The notes beneath the pieces were generated by a model. It was not told the origin of the DNA, searched no databases, and saw only the letters and a list, made by a program, of their open reading frames with translations. Shown here piece by piece: positions 53,800 to 62,910 of a stretch of 64,000 nt of DNA. A program made the position numbers and the translations under genes. The first letter of the stretch is position 1; each line of letters opens with the position of its first letter. Source of the DNA: JAGMES01 sp023128035 (GTDB lineage Bacteria; Bacillota; Halanaerobiia; DY22613). The stretch is taken from positions 1 through 64,000 of the forward strand of contig DAOVRZ010000009.1 in NCBI GenBank assembly GCA_030627905.1. Reading direction: 5' to 3'.

Positions 53800-54333
53800 T
53801 CACCCATCTAATCTTGCAAATTGCTTTCTTCCAACAATCAATATAATCAAACAGATAAATAAAGATGGAATCAAATATGAACCGTTGTAAATCGCTGAAT
53901 ATGCCCAAGGGCTTTGTCCAGCTGGAGCATACTGGCCCCAGAAGACCACACCTGAGATCAGATGACTAAAAAAGCGACCAACTACACCCAACACAACTCC
54001 AATAGTGATTTTCAAAACACTGTTTTGATCGTCAAATTTAGTTTTGAACAGCCCTGCAAGTCCCAACAAAGCAAATGGTAATGGATAATCCATTATTACT
54101 TGAATCGGCATTACAAGATAAGCTCCAAAAATCATCTGTAATAAACCATGAGCTGTACCCGTTAAAAAGCCTGCTCCTACTCCCCAACGAAAAGCAATAA
54201 AGAGAATCGGTAGCATCTCTAGATTAATTGAACCACCTTGAGGCATTTTAAAAAGTGTTACATTGTTGAGAATCAGGGCCAGCGCCACAGCTACCGCCAT
54301 CTCTACCATCATTTTGATCTTTGGATCACGCAT
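53800..54333 (-). CDS. thiT: Thiamine ECF transporter S component
   Basis: 177 residues from the ATG at 54333 (AAGGAGGAGTTATT). Six hydrophobic helices: MVEMAVAVALALILNNVTLF, INLEMLPILFIAFRWGVGAG (with the conserved SxNLEMLP-like thiamine-site region), and ISGVVFWGQYAPAGQSPWAY, the WGQxAPxG loop of ThiT. It needs the shared ECF ATPases encoded elsewhere. It follows a TPP riboswitch, which confirms the role. Confidence 0.93.
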   Translation of the reverse strand: MRDPKIKMMVEMAVAVALALILNNVTLFKMPQGGSINLEMLPILFIAFRWGVGAGFLTGTAHGLLQMIFGAYLVMPIQVIMDYPLPFALLGLAGLFKTKFDDQNSVLKITIGVVLGVVGRFFSHLISGVVFWGQYAPAGQSPWAYSAIYNGSYLIPSLFICLIILIVGRKQFARLDG

Positions 54334-54372
54334 AAATAACTCCTCCTTTTTGAATATAAATATTTTGCAAAA

Positions 54373-54403
54373 TAAAAAACCGCACCCAGAAAAGGCACGG
54401 TTT
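54373..54403 (-). terminator. Riboswitch terminator upstream of thiT
   Basis: On the minus strand AAACCGTGCC..GGGTGCGGTTT folds with one internal mismatch and is followed by TTTTTATTTTG. It lies between the TPP aptamer and thiT, so thiamine pyrophosphate would be expected to favour termination. Confidence 0.82.
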
Positions 54404-54429
54404 AATAACAAAAAATACAGGATGATAAA

Positions 54430-54538
54430 TCCTTATAATCTGCTTCCCTCCGCCAGCATTATCTGGTTCAAGTCATTAGGGTCAATGTACGAAAACTTTG
54501 CACATTCTCTCAGCCATCAGGCTCCCCTAGCAGGATAA
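54430..54538 (-). promoter_or_regulatory. TPP riboswitch (THI element)
   Basis: Minus-strand conserved pieces in order: TAGGGGAGCCTGATGGCTGA, ACCCTAATGACTTGAACCAG and ATAATGCTGGCGGAGGGAAG. These match the TPP aptamer core (CTGAGA, ACCCT, CTGGATAATGCCAGCG, GGGAA). It controls thiT. Confidence 0.93.
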
Positions 54539-54619
54539 TATTTAATTTTACTTTATATATATTCTACATTCTCTAAAAATATCCTTCTAATAATTTCATT
54601 ATTTTCGAATTTTTTTTAT

Positions 54620-55087
54620 CTACTCCATCTCCCGCATAAGATTTGCCATTTCAAGAGCGCCCACTGCTGCATCCCAACCTTTATTCCCTACTTTTGTTCC
54701 AGCTCGTTCAATAGCTTGTTCAATATTATTAGTAGTCAAAATGCCAAACATTACAGGAATGTCAGAATCCAAGCTAACCTTAGCAATTCCCTTAGATACT
54801 TCCGCACAAACATAATCAAAATGGGGAGTAGCTCCACGAATCACTGCACCTAAGCAGATAACAACATCATATTTCTTGGATTCAGCCATCTTTTTAGCTA
54901 CCAGTGGAATTTCAAAAGCTCCCGGAACCCAGGATATCTCCACATCTTCATCTAATACCTCATGTCTTTTCAAAGCATCCAATGCACCAGAAAGTAACTT
55001 AGATGAAATAAATTCATTAAACCTCCCAATAATAATTCCAAACTTCAAACCTTTTCCCATTAATTTTCCTTCATATGTTTTATACAT
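54620..55087 (-). CDS. ribH: 6,7-dimethyl-8-ribityllumazine synthase
   Basis: 155 residues. GIIIGRFNEFISSKLLSGAL, WVPGAFEIPLVAKKMAES, GAVIRGATPHFDYVCAEVSK, VMFGILTTNNIEQAIERAG and KGWDAAVGALEMANLMRE are diagnostic. It joins dihydroxybutanone phosphate to the ribityl pyrimidine. Last gene of the rib operon. Confidence 0.96.
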   Translation of the reverse strand: MYKTYEGKLMGKGLKFGIIIGRFNEFISSKLLSGALDALKRHEVLDEDVEISWVPGAFEIPLVAKKMAESKKYDVVICLGAVIRGATPHFDYVCAEVSKGIAKVSLDSDIPVMFGILTTNNIEQAIERAGTKVGNKGWDAAVGALEMANLMREME

Positions 55088-55127
55088 TTAAATCGCCCCC
55101 TTTAATTTACTCATTAATTCTTAACTC

Positions 55128-56321
55128 TTAACTCAAAAGATGTCCCATCCGCTCCTTTTTAGTTGTTAAGTACCCCACATTTGCACAGGTAGGCGGAATT
55201 TCTAAAGGTTCCCTTTCTACTACCTCAATATTATTTTCTGTCAATCCAGTAATCTTCAATGGATTGTTGGTCATCAACTTAATCTGATGAATACCCAAAT
55301 CTTGTAAAATAGCAGCACCAACACTAAAATCTCTAAGTTCCGCTTCAAATCCCAATTTCAAATTTGCATCCACTGTATCATAACCTTCTTCTTGTAACTC
55401 ATATGCTTTCAGCTTGTTCAATAACCCAATTCCACGACCTTCCTGCCTAAGATATAATAAAACTCCTCGACCAAGCTCATCAATCTTCTGCAAAGAACGG
55501 GCCAACTGTTCCCCACAATCACACCTCTCTGAACCAAAAACATCGCCTGTTAAACATTCCGAATGCACTCTCACTAAAATCGGATTATCGTCAGAAAGAT
55601 CACCTTTGACCAATGCTAGATGTGGTTCATTAGAATCGGGCGCAGAGTAGGCGGACATGGTAAACTCTCCAAATTTGGTTGGAAGATTTACAATAGCGAC
55701 TCTTTCCACCTGTTTCTCAAACTTTTGACGATATTTAATCAAATCAGCAATAGATATTATTTTCAAATCCCATTTTTCTGCCATCTTCAAAAGTTGCGGG
55801 AGTCTGGCCATTGTCCCATCTTCTAAGATAATCTCACAGATTACTCCTGCAGGATATAGCCCGGAGAGTTTTGCCAGATCAACTGCAGCTTCTGTATGAC
55901 CTGGACGAATCAATACCCCTCCATCCTTAGCTTGTAATGGAAAAATGTGACCAGGTCTTTTGAAATCTTCAGGAAAACGATCAGGATTAATCAATTCCTT
56001 TATAGTTAAAGCTCTCTCATAAGCCGAGATCCCAGTAGAAGTATCTTTATAATCAACAGAAACCGTAAATGCTGTCTGATGGGTGTCAGTATTTTTTTGA
56101 ACCATTAAAGAAAGGTTTAAGCGATTTAGATCTTTTTCCTCCATTGGCATACAGACTAATCCTTTTCCATGAGTGATCATAAAATTTATGGCTTCTGGTG
56201 TAACCATTTCCGCAGCCAGAACCAGATCACCTTCGTTTTCTCTATCCTCATCATCCACAACTATAACCATCTTTCCATTTTTCAAATCTTCTAATGCTTC
56301 CTTTATTGTATTTAATGCCAT
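55128..56321 (-). CDS. ribBA: Bifunctional 3,4-dihydroxy-2-butanone-4-phosphate synthase / GTP cyclohydrolase II
   Basis: 397 residues. Residues 1 to about 200 are RibB (VVDDEDRENEGDLVLAAEMV, FTVSVDYKDTSTGISAYERA, RPGHTEAAVDLAKLSGLYPA). About 205-397 are RibA (VRVHSECLTGDVFGSERCDC with the zinc Cys, LYLRQEGRGIGLLNKLKAYE). It supplies both substrates of riboflavin synthesis. A 124-base inverted-repeat element sits between ribE and this gene. ATG 56321 has AGGGAGGGGAATAGAG. Confidence 0.96.
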   Translation of the reverse strand: MALNTIKEALEDLKNGKMVIVVDDEDRENEGDLVLAAEMVTPEAINFMITHGKGLVCMPMEEKDLNRLNLSLMVQKNTDTHQTAFTVSVDYKDTSTGISAYERALTIKELINPDRFPEDFKRPGHIFPLQAKDGGVLIRPGHTEAAVDLAKLSGLYPAGVICEIILEDGTMARLPQLLKMAEKWDLKIISIADLIKYRQKFEKQVERVAIVNLPTKFGEFTMSAYSAPDSNEPHLALVKGDLSDDNPILVRVHSECLTGDVFGSERCDCGEQLARSLQKIDELGRGVLLYLRQEGRGIGLLNKLKAYELQEEGYDTVDANLKLGFEAELRDFSVGAAILQDLGIHQIKLMTNNPLKITGLTENNIEVVEREPLEIPPTCANVGYLTTKKERMGHLLS

Positions 56322-56378
56322 CTCTATTCCCCTCCCTAGTATTAACGTCGAAATTATAACAAGTTATTATTTCTTAAG

Positions 56379-56502
56379 TTTAACGACTTCAGAAGGAGAT
56401 ATGAACTCCCACTTAAGTTTTAAAATTATTATAAATATTCTGCTCCCACCTATAGAAGAGGGGGAATTCTCTCAGAAAACCGCCTTCTGAAATATCGTTA
56501 AA
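56379..56502. repeat. Dispersed inverted-repeat element, copy C (124 bp)
   Basis: TTTAACGACTTCAGAAGG (56379-56396) and CCTTCTGAAATATCGTTAAA (56483-56502) are inverted copies of each other and relatives of the arms of copies A and B (CGG replaced by CAG). The interior has a hairpin CTCCCACCTATAGAAGAGGG, similar to that of the IS605-type ends. The element lies between ribE and ribBA inside the operon. Confidence 0.7.
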
Positions 56503-56503
56503 T

Positions 56504-57169
56504 CTAACCAAAGAAACCATTATTAAAAAGTAGTTCCTTAGTTACTCCAGAACTCTGATAAGAATTTGCTTCTTCTCTCTTAGAACATTGAGCAAAATGG
56601 TATAAATATTTCCCAACAACATCAGCTTCCAAATTTAAAAGATGCCCAACGTGTTTGGTTAACAATGTAGTTTTTGAAGCTGTATGTGGAATGATAGAAA
56701 TAATAAAGCCTTTTGGTAATATTTCTGCCACAGTAAGACTGATTCCATCTACTGCTATAGAACCTTCACAAATCACAAATGTTTTCAGCTTTTCTGGTGC
56801 TTCAATCTCAATTAAAATCGCATTATCCACCTGGGTCATACTAACTATCTTTCCTACTCCATCAATATGACCACTTACCAGATGACCTCCCAATCGTGAG
56901 CTTAAACTTAAAGCTCTTTCCAAATTAACTTTCTTACCTGGAGAAAGCAAAGCAAGATTTGTCTTACTCAAAGTAACAGGCATCACATCAGCAACAAATT
57001 CTTCAGTTGTAAATGATGTAACAGTTAAGCAAACACCATTTACCGCAATACTATCACCTAATTTTACATCTTCTAAAACTTTTCTAGCTGAGATTGTAAG
57101 GCTACCTGAATTACTCCCATGCATTATGTTTAATACCGTACCAACCTCTTCAATAATCCCTGTAAACAT
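56504..57169 (-). CDS. ribE: Riboflavin synthase alpha subunit
   Basis: 221 residues, two lumazine-binding repeats: MFTGIIEEVGTVLNI, LGDSIAVNGVCLTVTSF, VNLERALSLSSRLGGHLVSG and again GSIAVDGISLTVAE, IIPHTASKTTLL. It dismutates two ribityllumazine molecules to riboflavin. The C-terminal 20 residues are polar and unusual, ending NNGFFG two bases before the inverted-repeat element, so the end could have been altered by that element. Confidence 0.94.
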   Translation of the reverse strand: MFTGIIEEVGTVLNIMHGSNSGSLTISARKVLEDVKLGDSIAVNGVCLTVTSFTTEEFVADVMPVTLSKTNLALLSPGKKVNLERALSLSSRLGGHLVSGHIDGVGKIVSMTQVDNAILIEIEAPEKLKTFVICEGSIAVDGISLTVAEILPKGFIISIIPHTASKTTLLTKHVGHLLNLEADVVGKYLYHFAQCSKREEANSYQSSGVTKELLFNNGFFG

Positions 57170-57199
57170 TTAAGCCCTCCCCCATTTCTTCTCTCTATG

Positions 57200-58297
57200 T
57201 CAAGCAAAATAGCCAACTGTCAACATATTATCAGCAATCGGTTCAAACTCCACGTCTTTTAATCGCATTCCATCAACAATCTGATTCACTCCTAACTTCT
57301 GAACCCAACTTAAACCATCATCTCCAACGATTATAGGTGCCTGGAAGATGTAAACCTTATCGATCAAACCAGCGCTCAAAAACTGGGTATAAACTTCGCT
57401 TCCACCTTCTAACAACAAACTAGTAATCCCACGCTCTCCAAGATATAATAGTAATTTATCTAAATCCAAACCATTTTCAACTAAAGGCACAGTAATAACA
57501 TCAACTCCAATATTCTCAAAACTATCAATTCTATCTTTTGTCACCATCTCTTCTGCTCCAACAAGTATCAAAGGCTTTTCTAGCGCTAACTGATAAATAG
57601 GCATCATCTTTAGCTCTTCTGAGTCAATATCAAGGCTAGTAGTCAACACGATTTTTTGTGGATCACGACCACCTCGAGGTAATCTTACATTTAACTTTGG
57701 ACGATCATTAAGTAGTGTATTCTTTCCGACTAGTATTCCATCTACCATATTCCGCAGATGATGAACTTTGACTCTGGCAATCTCATTGGTAATCCATTTA
57801 GAATCACCACTTAAAGTTGCAATTTTACCATCTAAAGTAATCGCAGTCTTCAAAATTACAAATGGCTTTCCAGTTGTCATATATTTAATAAAAACCTCAT
57901 TTAACTTTCTTGCCTCATTCTCACACATTCCCACAACCACTTCAATTCCAGCATCACGCAATTGACTAATTCCTCGCCCCGCTACCAATGGATTTGGATC
58001 TTCAATAGCAACTATTACTTTCTTAACTCCACTAGCAATAATTTTCTCAGTACATGGGGGTGTTTTGCCATGATGTGCACAGGGTTCTAAAGTTACATAC
58101 AAAGTACTGCCCTTTGCTAACTTACCAGCCTCTTCAAGAGCATAAACTTCCGCATGAGGTTCCCCAGCTCGCCTATGCGCACCTTTTCCTACAACTTTTC
58201 CATCTTTCACAACAACCGCCCCAACCATTGGATTGGGACTCGTCGAACCCTTCCATTCTTCAGCCAATTTTAACGCCATCTTCATATATTCGATCAT
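57200..58297 (-). CDS. ribD: Bifunctional riboflavin deaminase/reductase
   Basis: 365 residues from ATG 58297 (AAAGGAGGTAAGAAC). Deaminase half: SPNPMVGAVVVKDGKVVGKG, HAEVYALEEAG, TLEPCAHHGKTPPCTEKII (zinc His/Cys). Reductase half: KTAITLDGKIATLSGDSKWI, GILVGKNTLLNDRP, and LLLEGGSEVYTQFL. First gene of ribD-ribE-ribBA-ribH under FMN riboswitch control. Confidence 0.96.
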   Translation of the reverse strand: MIEYMKMALKLAEEWKGSTSPNPMVGAVVVKDGKVVGKGAHRRAGEPHAEVYALEEAGKLAKGSTLYVTLEPCAHHGKTPPCTEKIIASGVKKVIVAIEDPNPLVAGRGISQLRDAGIEVVVGMCENEARKLNEVFIKYMTTGKPFVILKTAITLDGKIATLSGDSKWITNEIARVKVHHLRNMVDGILVGKNTLLNDRPKLNVRLPRGGRDPQKIVLTTSLDIDSEELKMMPIYQLALEKPLILVGAEEMVTKDRIDSFENIGVDVITVPLVENGLDLDKLLLYLGERGITSLLLEGGSEVYTQFLSAGLIDKVYIFQAPIIVGDDGLSWVQKLGVNQIVDGMRLKDVEFEPIADNMLTVGYFA

Positions 58298-58316
58298 GTT
58301 CTTACCTCCTTTTTTA

Positions 58317-58355
58317 CAAAAGAAAAACCTCGGAAAATTTATATTCTCCGAGGTT
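58317..58355 (-). terminator. FMN riboswitch terminator
   Basis: AACCTCGG..CCGAGGTT stem with TTTTTCTTTT on the minus strand, about 20 bases before ribD and about 85 after the aptamer. Confidence 0.85.
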
Positions 58356-58437
58356 AGTATTCCACAAAAATAGAGATACCATATACGTATACTCAATAAA
58401 ACATACACGTAATCATAAAATGCACTCTATTTCTTAT

Positions 58438-58550
58438 CTTCTTCCATCCAGACTTTAACTGTCGGCTCTGGGATTTAACCAGATCAACCACTTTTAGTGG
58501 CTCGCGGGCTGTACCGCCGGTAGGGAATTACACCCTGCCCCGAAGATAAA
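58438..58550 (-). promoter_or_regulatory. FMN riboswitch (RFN element)
   Basis: Minus-strand conserved pieces in order: ATCTTCGGGGCAGGGTGTAA, TTCCCTACCGGCGGTACAGC, CCGCGAGCC, GATCTGGTTAAATCCCAGAG, CCGACAGTTAAAGTCTGGAT, then GGAAGAAGAT. This is the complete six-stem RFN consensus, located before ribD. Confidence 0.96.
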
Positions 58551-58621
58551 ATATTATTTAATTTTCAATGTATTCTTATTCTACAACAAAATATTAAACT
58601 CTGCAAGTGTTTTTTATCAAT

Positions 58622-59287
58622 TTATAATAATTTCCCTCCGCTATTACGCAACATCTGAATCGCCTTAGTACGATCTTCTGCCCCAATTACCGCTGACCCT
58701 GCTACCAACACACTAGCACCTGCTTCAATAACTTTCGGAGCAGTCTTTAGATTAACCCCACCATCTACTTGAATCTCTAAATCTGTCAAACCTAATTCAT
58801 CCGCTCTTTGGCGTATCAAACGAATTTTCTCTAAACTAGCAGGAATAAAAGATTGACCACCAAAACCTGGATTCACACTCATAATCAAAACCATATCAAG
58901 ATCAGGTAAAATATGTTCTAAAGCACTCACAGGAGTTGCAGGATTTAAGGCCACCCCAGCTTTTATTCCAAGATCTTTAATCATATACACAGTCCGATGC
59001 AAGTGTATGGATGCTTCTTGATGAGCAACAATAAAATCTGCCCCTGCCTTTGCAAAATGTGGGATATATTTATCTGGTTCTGAAATCATTAAATGAACAT
59101 CCAAAACCTGATCGGTTATTTTACGCAAATCTGAAACTATTTTAGGTCCAAAAGATATATTTGGTACAAAGTGTCCATCCATTATATCTAGATGCAACCA
59201 CTCTGCTTCTTTAATAGATTCAATCTCTTTTTTTAAATTATTAAAATCTGCTGTCAAAATAGATGGCGCAATTTTAATTTTTCTCAA
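58622..59287 (-). CDS. rpe: Ribulose-phosphate 3-epimerase
   Basis: 221 residues from a TTG at 59287 (AAAGGAGATTTTAG upstream, overlapping the end of rsgA). KIAPSILTADFNNLKKEI, WLHLDIMDGHFVPNISFGP, VHLMISEPDKYI, VLIMSVNPGFGGQSFIP and LEIQVDGGVNLKTAPKVIEA with VLVAGSAVIG are all present. It interconverts ribulose 5-phosphate and xylulose 5-phosphate. No ATG is available, so TTG initiation seems required. Confidence 0.95.
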   Translation of the reverse strand: MRKIKIAPSILTADFNNLKKEIESIKEAEWLHLDIMDGHFVPNISFGPKIVSDLRKITDQVLDVHLMISEPDKYIPHFAKAGADFIVAHQEASIHLHRTVYMIKDLGIKAGVALNPATPVSALEHILPDLDMVLIMSVNPGFGGQSFIPASLEKIRLIRQRADELGLTDLEIQVDGGVNLKTAPKVIEAGASVLVAGSAVIGAEDRTKAIQMLRNSGGKLL

Positions 59288-59288
59288 A

Positions 59289-60173
59289 CTAAAATCTCCT
59301 TTCCAGCTCTTTCTCCTGAATCTCTTTCAAAAAGGTTAGATAATTTTCATAACGATTTTTATTTATTTTGCCTTCTTCCACCATTTTTATTATTGCACAC
59401 TTGGGCTCATGATCATGCGTACAATTCTGATATCTACATTGCCCAATATAGCTAACCATCTCTGGAAATAGATAAGGTAATTCCTCTGGAGTCAAGAATT
59501 CCATATCAAAAAAACTAAAGCCTGGAGAATCTGCCACCATACCACCCTGATCTAATGGTAAAAGTTCAACATGCCGTGTAGTATGAGTACCCCTTTGGAT
59601 CTTTTCACTTAACTCTCCAGTCTGCAATTTTAAGCCAGGTTGTACAATGTTTAACAGAGCAGACTTTCCAACACCTGAAGCACCTGCAAAAACAGATATC
59701 CGATCTTTTAAAAGATTTTTTAATTCATCCATACCGTATCCAGTTTTCGCACTACAATAGAAGATTTGATAACCTATTTCTTTATAGATTTTAAGCATCT
59801 CATGTGCCTCATCAATATCAACAAAATCAACTTTATTTAGACAAATTACCGTATGTAACTCTGATGCTTCAGCCATAATTAAAAACTGATCCAAAAGCTT
59901 ATAATGGAAATCAGGATTTTTTGCTGCAAAAGTGATAATCACCTGCTCAACATTGGCTACCGCAGGTCTGGTTAATAGAGTTTTCCTGGGCTTGATTTCC
60001 TCGATTATCCCAGAATTTGCACCTAAATCTTCAAAGACTACCTGATCACCTGGTATTGCATTCTTCCGTTCTTTTTTAAATCGACCACGAAGTTTACATT
60101 CAAAAAGTTCTCCTTCTTCATCCTTGACATAATAAAAGCTACTATATGCTTTGATGACAATACCTGATTTCAT
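59289..60173 (-). CDS. rsgA: Ribosome small subunit-dependent GTPase A
   Basis: 294 residues, circularly permuted GTPase. OB fold at the N-terminus, NKVD (G4) in VICLNKVDFVD, G1 GASGVGKSALLN, G3 VADSPGFSFFD, then a C-terminal zinc motif CRYQNCTHDHEPKC. It assists 30S maturation. It follows prkC by 63 bases, with the small inverted repeat between. Confidence 0.95.
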   Translation of the reverse strand: MKSGIVIKAYSSFYYVKDEEGELFECKLRGRFKKERKNAIPGDQVVFEDLGANSGIIEEIKPRKTLLTRPAVANVEQVIITFAAKNPDFHYKLLDQFLIMAEASELHTVICLNKVDFVDIDEAHEMLKIYKEIGYQIFYCSAKTGYGMDELKNLLKDRISVFAGASGVGKSALLNIVQPGLKLQTGELSEKIQRGTHTTRHVELLPLDQGGMVADSPGFSFFDMEFLTPEELPYLFPEMVSYIGQCRYQNCTHDHEPKCAIIKMVEEGKINKNRYENYLTFLKEIQEKELERRF

Positions 60174-60191
60174 AATAACCCCCTAATTGAG

Positions 60192-60241
60192 TTTAACAAT
60201 TTTCGGAAGGAGCAATAACCCCTTCCGAGAATATTGTTAAA
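60192..60241. repeat. Dispersed inverted-repeat element, copy B (50 bp)
   Basis: TTTAACAATTTTCGGAAGG and CCTTCCGAGAATATTGTTAA (then A) with a 10-base loop. It is the smallest copy and its right arm includes the TAA stop codon of prkC. It could fold in the prkC-rsgA mRNA. No T run follows, so it is not a typical terminator. Confidence 0.7.
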
Positions 60242-62165
60242 AACCTATTCTACTTTCTTCAATCAATTCTCCATTGTTATATACCTGAAGTAATGCCTGA
60301 CCAACAGTGTGAATATTTTTAATAGAAAATCTATCATCCGGGTGATGCATTTTATCATAAATAATTTCACGACCATTATCATCTTCCACTACAACTTGAA
60401 TTTGCTGTTCATATGGCCCAGGAAATACAGTAACATCTACATTGAAGGAATTGACAGCTAAACCTTTAGGATTTCTTAGCCCTGTACTTACTTTTAGATT
60501 AATTGGAGTTCCTTCTGAAATCCGTGTACCAGGCGCTACACCCTGCTCTGTAACTTTACCTTCTTTAAAACGGTTTGATTCTTCTGCGATAATCTCACCA
60601 ACGACAAAATTCTCTTCCAGAATCCTACGTTCGGCTTCATCTTGAGTCAGTCCGATTAAATTAGGAATATTACCCATCATAGGTTCTGGCCCTTTGCTGT
60701 AAACTAAATCCACAAAAGAGCCGCTCTTTAGTTCAGTATTTGCAACAGGACTCTGTGTCATGATTTCACCTTTGGGAATCTTCGACGTATATTGATATTC
60801 TACCTTTCCAAGAACCAAATCTGCTTCATGCAATGCAATAGGAACTTCCCTATCATCTTTTCCAATCAGATTAGGAACCCTGGTCATTGTAGCACCTTTA
60901 CTTAAAGTCAAATTAATAACTCGATTTTTCTTTACTTCTTTCCCATCATCAACCTCTTGGGAGACTACATGATCAGCAGGTATTTCTGGACTAGATACCT
61001 GAAACTCACTAAATTTTACCCTTAAACCTTTCCGTTTTGCAGTAAAATCGGCTTCTTCTCGACTTAAACCCACAAAATCAGGTACAATCACAGTAGGTAC
61101 ACGGGTATATTTATCTAATGCCCATAATCCACCTACTCCTAAAAGAATGAAAGTAACTATCAGAATTAATAAAGGTTTAACTATCCTTTCAAGAAAACTT
61201 CTTTCTTGAACTTCTTTGGGTTCCTTACGTTCAGAACCCTTTTTGGATCTTGAACGTTTTTCACGAACAGGAGCCATCACTTGAGTCTGATCATTGTCTG
61301 CTATTAGTTTTTCCTTTTTCTGAGTATTAGTTTCAAAAGATTTCGCCATCCCTCTTAATGCCCGAAGCATCTCAGAAGCATCTTGAAAACGTTGATTTGA
61401 TTCTTTTGCTAAAGCTTTCATAATAAGAGCATCGACCCGTTTTGGTAACTTTCGATTACGCTCACTAGGCATTTGTGGTTCCTCATTAATATGCTTTAAG
61501 GCAACAGAAATAGGACTATCTGCTTTAAAAGGAACTTGTCCAGTTAGCATCTCATATAAAACGACACCAAGTGAATAAATATCTGAACTGGAATCTATAG
61601 TACCACCTTTTGCCTGTTCTGGTGAAAAATAATGTGCTGTTCCTATTACTGTTTCAGTCTGGGCCAGCGTTGCCGAATTCATTGCCCGCGCAATTCCAAA
61701 ATCAGTAACTTTAACTCCACCCTCTTTAGTAATTATAATATTGTGTGGTTTGATATCACAATGAATAATATGATTCCGATGTGCTACTACTAAAGCTTCA
61801 CATATTTGACTGGCTATATTAAATGCTTCATATGGAGGTAGTATTTTTTTATCCGTATGAGATCTTTTAATCTTCTCATGAAGATTCTCACCCTGAATAT
61901 TTTCCATCACAAGGTATTGAATATTATTATCTTGACCAATATCATAAATATTAACAATATTAGGATGTGAAAGACTGGCCACTGCTTTGGCCTCTCGATG
62001 AAAACGTCGTACAAAATCATGGTCAGAAACCAACTGGGGGCGCAAAATCTTTACAGCAACCCAGCGATCAAGAAACTGGTCTTTTGCTTTATAGACCAGT
62101 GCCATCCCACCCTCGCCTATTAATTCTTTTAACTCATATCTGTTATTTAAAACTTTTCCAATCAT
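60237..62165 (-). CDS. prkC: Serine/threonine protein kinase with PASTA repeats
   Basis: 642 residues. Kinase domain about 10-270: GEGGMALVYKAKDQFLDRWV, VAVKIL, HCDIKPHNIII (HRD-like), VTDFGIARAM, GTAHYFSPEQAKGG. A basic, Lys-rich linker, one membrane helix (LLILIVTFILLGVGGLWAL), then three PASTA domains beginning VIVPDFVGLSREEADFTAKR, RVPNLIGKDDREV, and NIPNLIGLTQDEA, and an extra C-terminal beta domain. It senses cell-wall fragments and controls growth; the phosphatase PrpC and FHA protein upstream complete the pathway. Confidence 0.95.
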   Translation of the reverse strand: MIGKVLNNRYELKELIGEGGMALVYKAKDQFLDRWVAVKILRPQLVSDHDFVRRFHREAKAVASLSHPNIVNIYDIGQDNNIQYLVMENIQGENLHEKIKRSHTDKKILPPYEAFNIASQICEALVVAHRNHIIHCDIKPHNIIITKEGGVKVTDFGIARAMNSATLAQTETVIGTAHYFSPEQAKGGTIDSSSDIYSLGVVLYEMLTGQVPFKADSPISVALKHINEEPQMPSERNRKLPKRVDALIMKALAKESNQRFQDASEMLRALRGMAKSFETNTQKKEKLIADNDQTQVMAPVREKRSRSKKGSERKEPKEVQERSFLERIVKPLLILIVTFILLGVGGLWALDKYTRVPTVIVPDFVGLSREEADFTAKRKGLRVKFSEFQVSSPEIPADHVVSQEVDDGKEVKKNRVINLTLSKGATMTRVPNLIGKDDREVPIALHEADLVLGKVEYQYTSKIPKGEIMTQSPVANTELKSGSFVDLVYSKGPEPMMGNIPNLIGLTQDEAERRILEENFVVGEIIAEESNRFKEGKVTEQGVAPGTRISEGTPINLKVSTGLRNPKGLAVNSFNVDVTVFPGPYEQQIQVVVEDDNGREIIYDKMHHPDDRFSIKNIHTVGQALLQVYNNGELIEESRIGF

Positions 62166-62183
62166 TCAAGCCACCACCTTGTT

Positions 62184-62900
62184 TCAGCTATTGGCAACGG
62201 GCTGAATCAGAACAACTGTTATATTATCCTGACCACCATTATTATTTGCAGTGTCCACTAAACTTTCAGCTTTCTCCTGTAAAGAACCATCACGCTCTAG
62301 AAGCGTTACAATCTCTTCATCAGTTAACATATCATTTAAACCATCAGAACACAAAATTATTATATCAGAACTTTCCAATGAAAAGCAATTCATTTCAACA
62401 TTTAATTCATTACCAGAACCTAAAGCTTGGAGTAGTAAATTTTTATGGGGATGATGAAATGCTTCTTCTTCAGTAATTTGCTCCTGTTTTAAAAGTTCAT
62501 TGACAAGAGAATGATCAGTAGTAATCTGTAATAACTCATTATTTCTATATAAATATGCTCGACTATCACCAACATGTCCAATATAAAGCAAATTATCTTT
62601 AATGACAGCACTGGTCAAAGTTGTCCCCATACCCTTACAATTTTCGTCCTCTTGTTGTTTAGTATAAATACGTTGATCGCCTTCCAAAATCAGATCAGTT
62701 AACATTTTCCTAATATCTTCTTTTTGGCCCTGATATTGACGAAATACATCAATAGCCATAGCACTAGCAACTTCCCCTGCTAAATGACCTCCCATTCCAT
62801 CAGCGATCGCAAAAATTGGTAAATCACCCTCCAATATCAAATAACTATCTTCATTAATCTCTCTAACTTTTCCCAGATCACTCTTTACTCCATACTCCAT
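62184..62900 (-). CDS. prpC: PP2C-type protein phosphatase
   Basis: 238 residues from the ATG at 62900 (GAGGTGG upstream; an in-frame GTG lies three codons before). SDLGKVREINEDSY, FAIADGMGGHLAGEVAS, LYIGHVGDSRAYLY, DIIILCSDGLNDM and NGGQDNITVVLI are the metal-binding motifs. It dephosphorylates PrkC and its targets. Confidence 0.95.
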   Translation of the reverse strand: MEYGVKSDLGKVREINEDSYLILEGDLPIFAIADGMGGHLAGEVASAMAIDVFRQYQGQKEDIRKMLTDLILEGDQRIYTKQQEDENCKGMGTTLTSAVIKDNLLYIGHVGDSRAYLYRNNELLQITTDHSLVNELLKQEQITEEEAFHHPHKNLLLQALGSGNELNVEMNCFSLESSDIIILCSDGLNDMLTDEEIVTLLERDGSLQEKAESLVDTANNNGGQDNITVVLIQPVANS

Positions 62901-62910
62901 CAAAACCACC

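Noticed and set aside
61967..62476. 169-codon plus-strand frame over prkC and prpC
   Set aside because: It spans two well-defined minus-strand genes and looks like antisense of kinase and phosphatase motifs.
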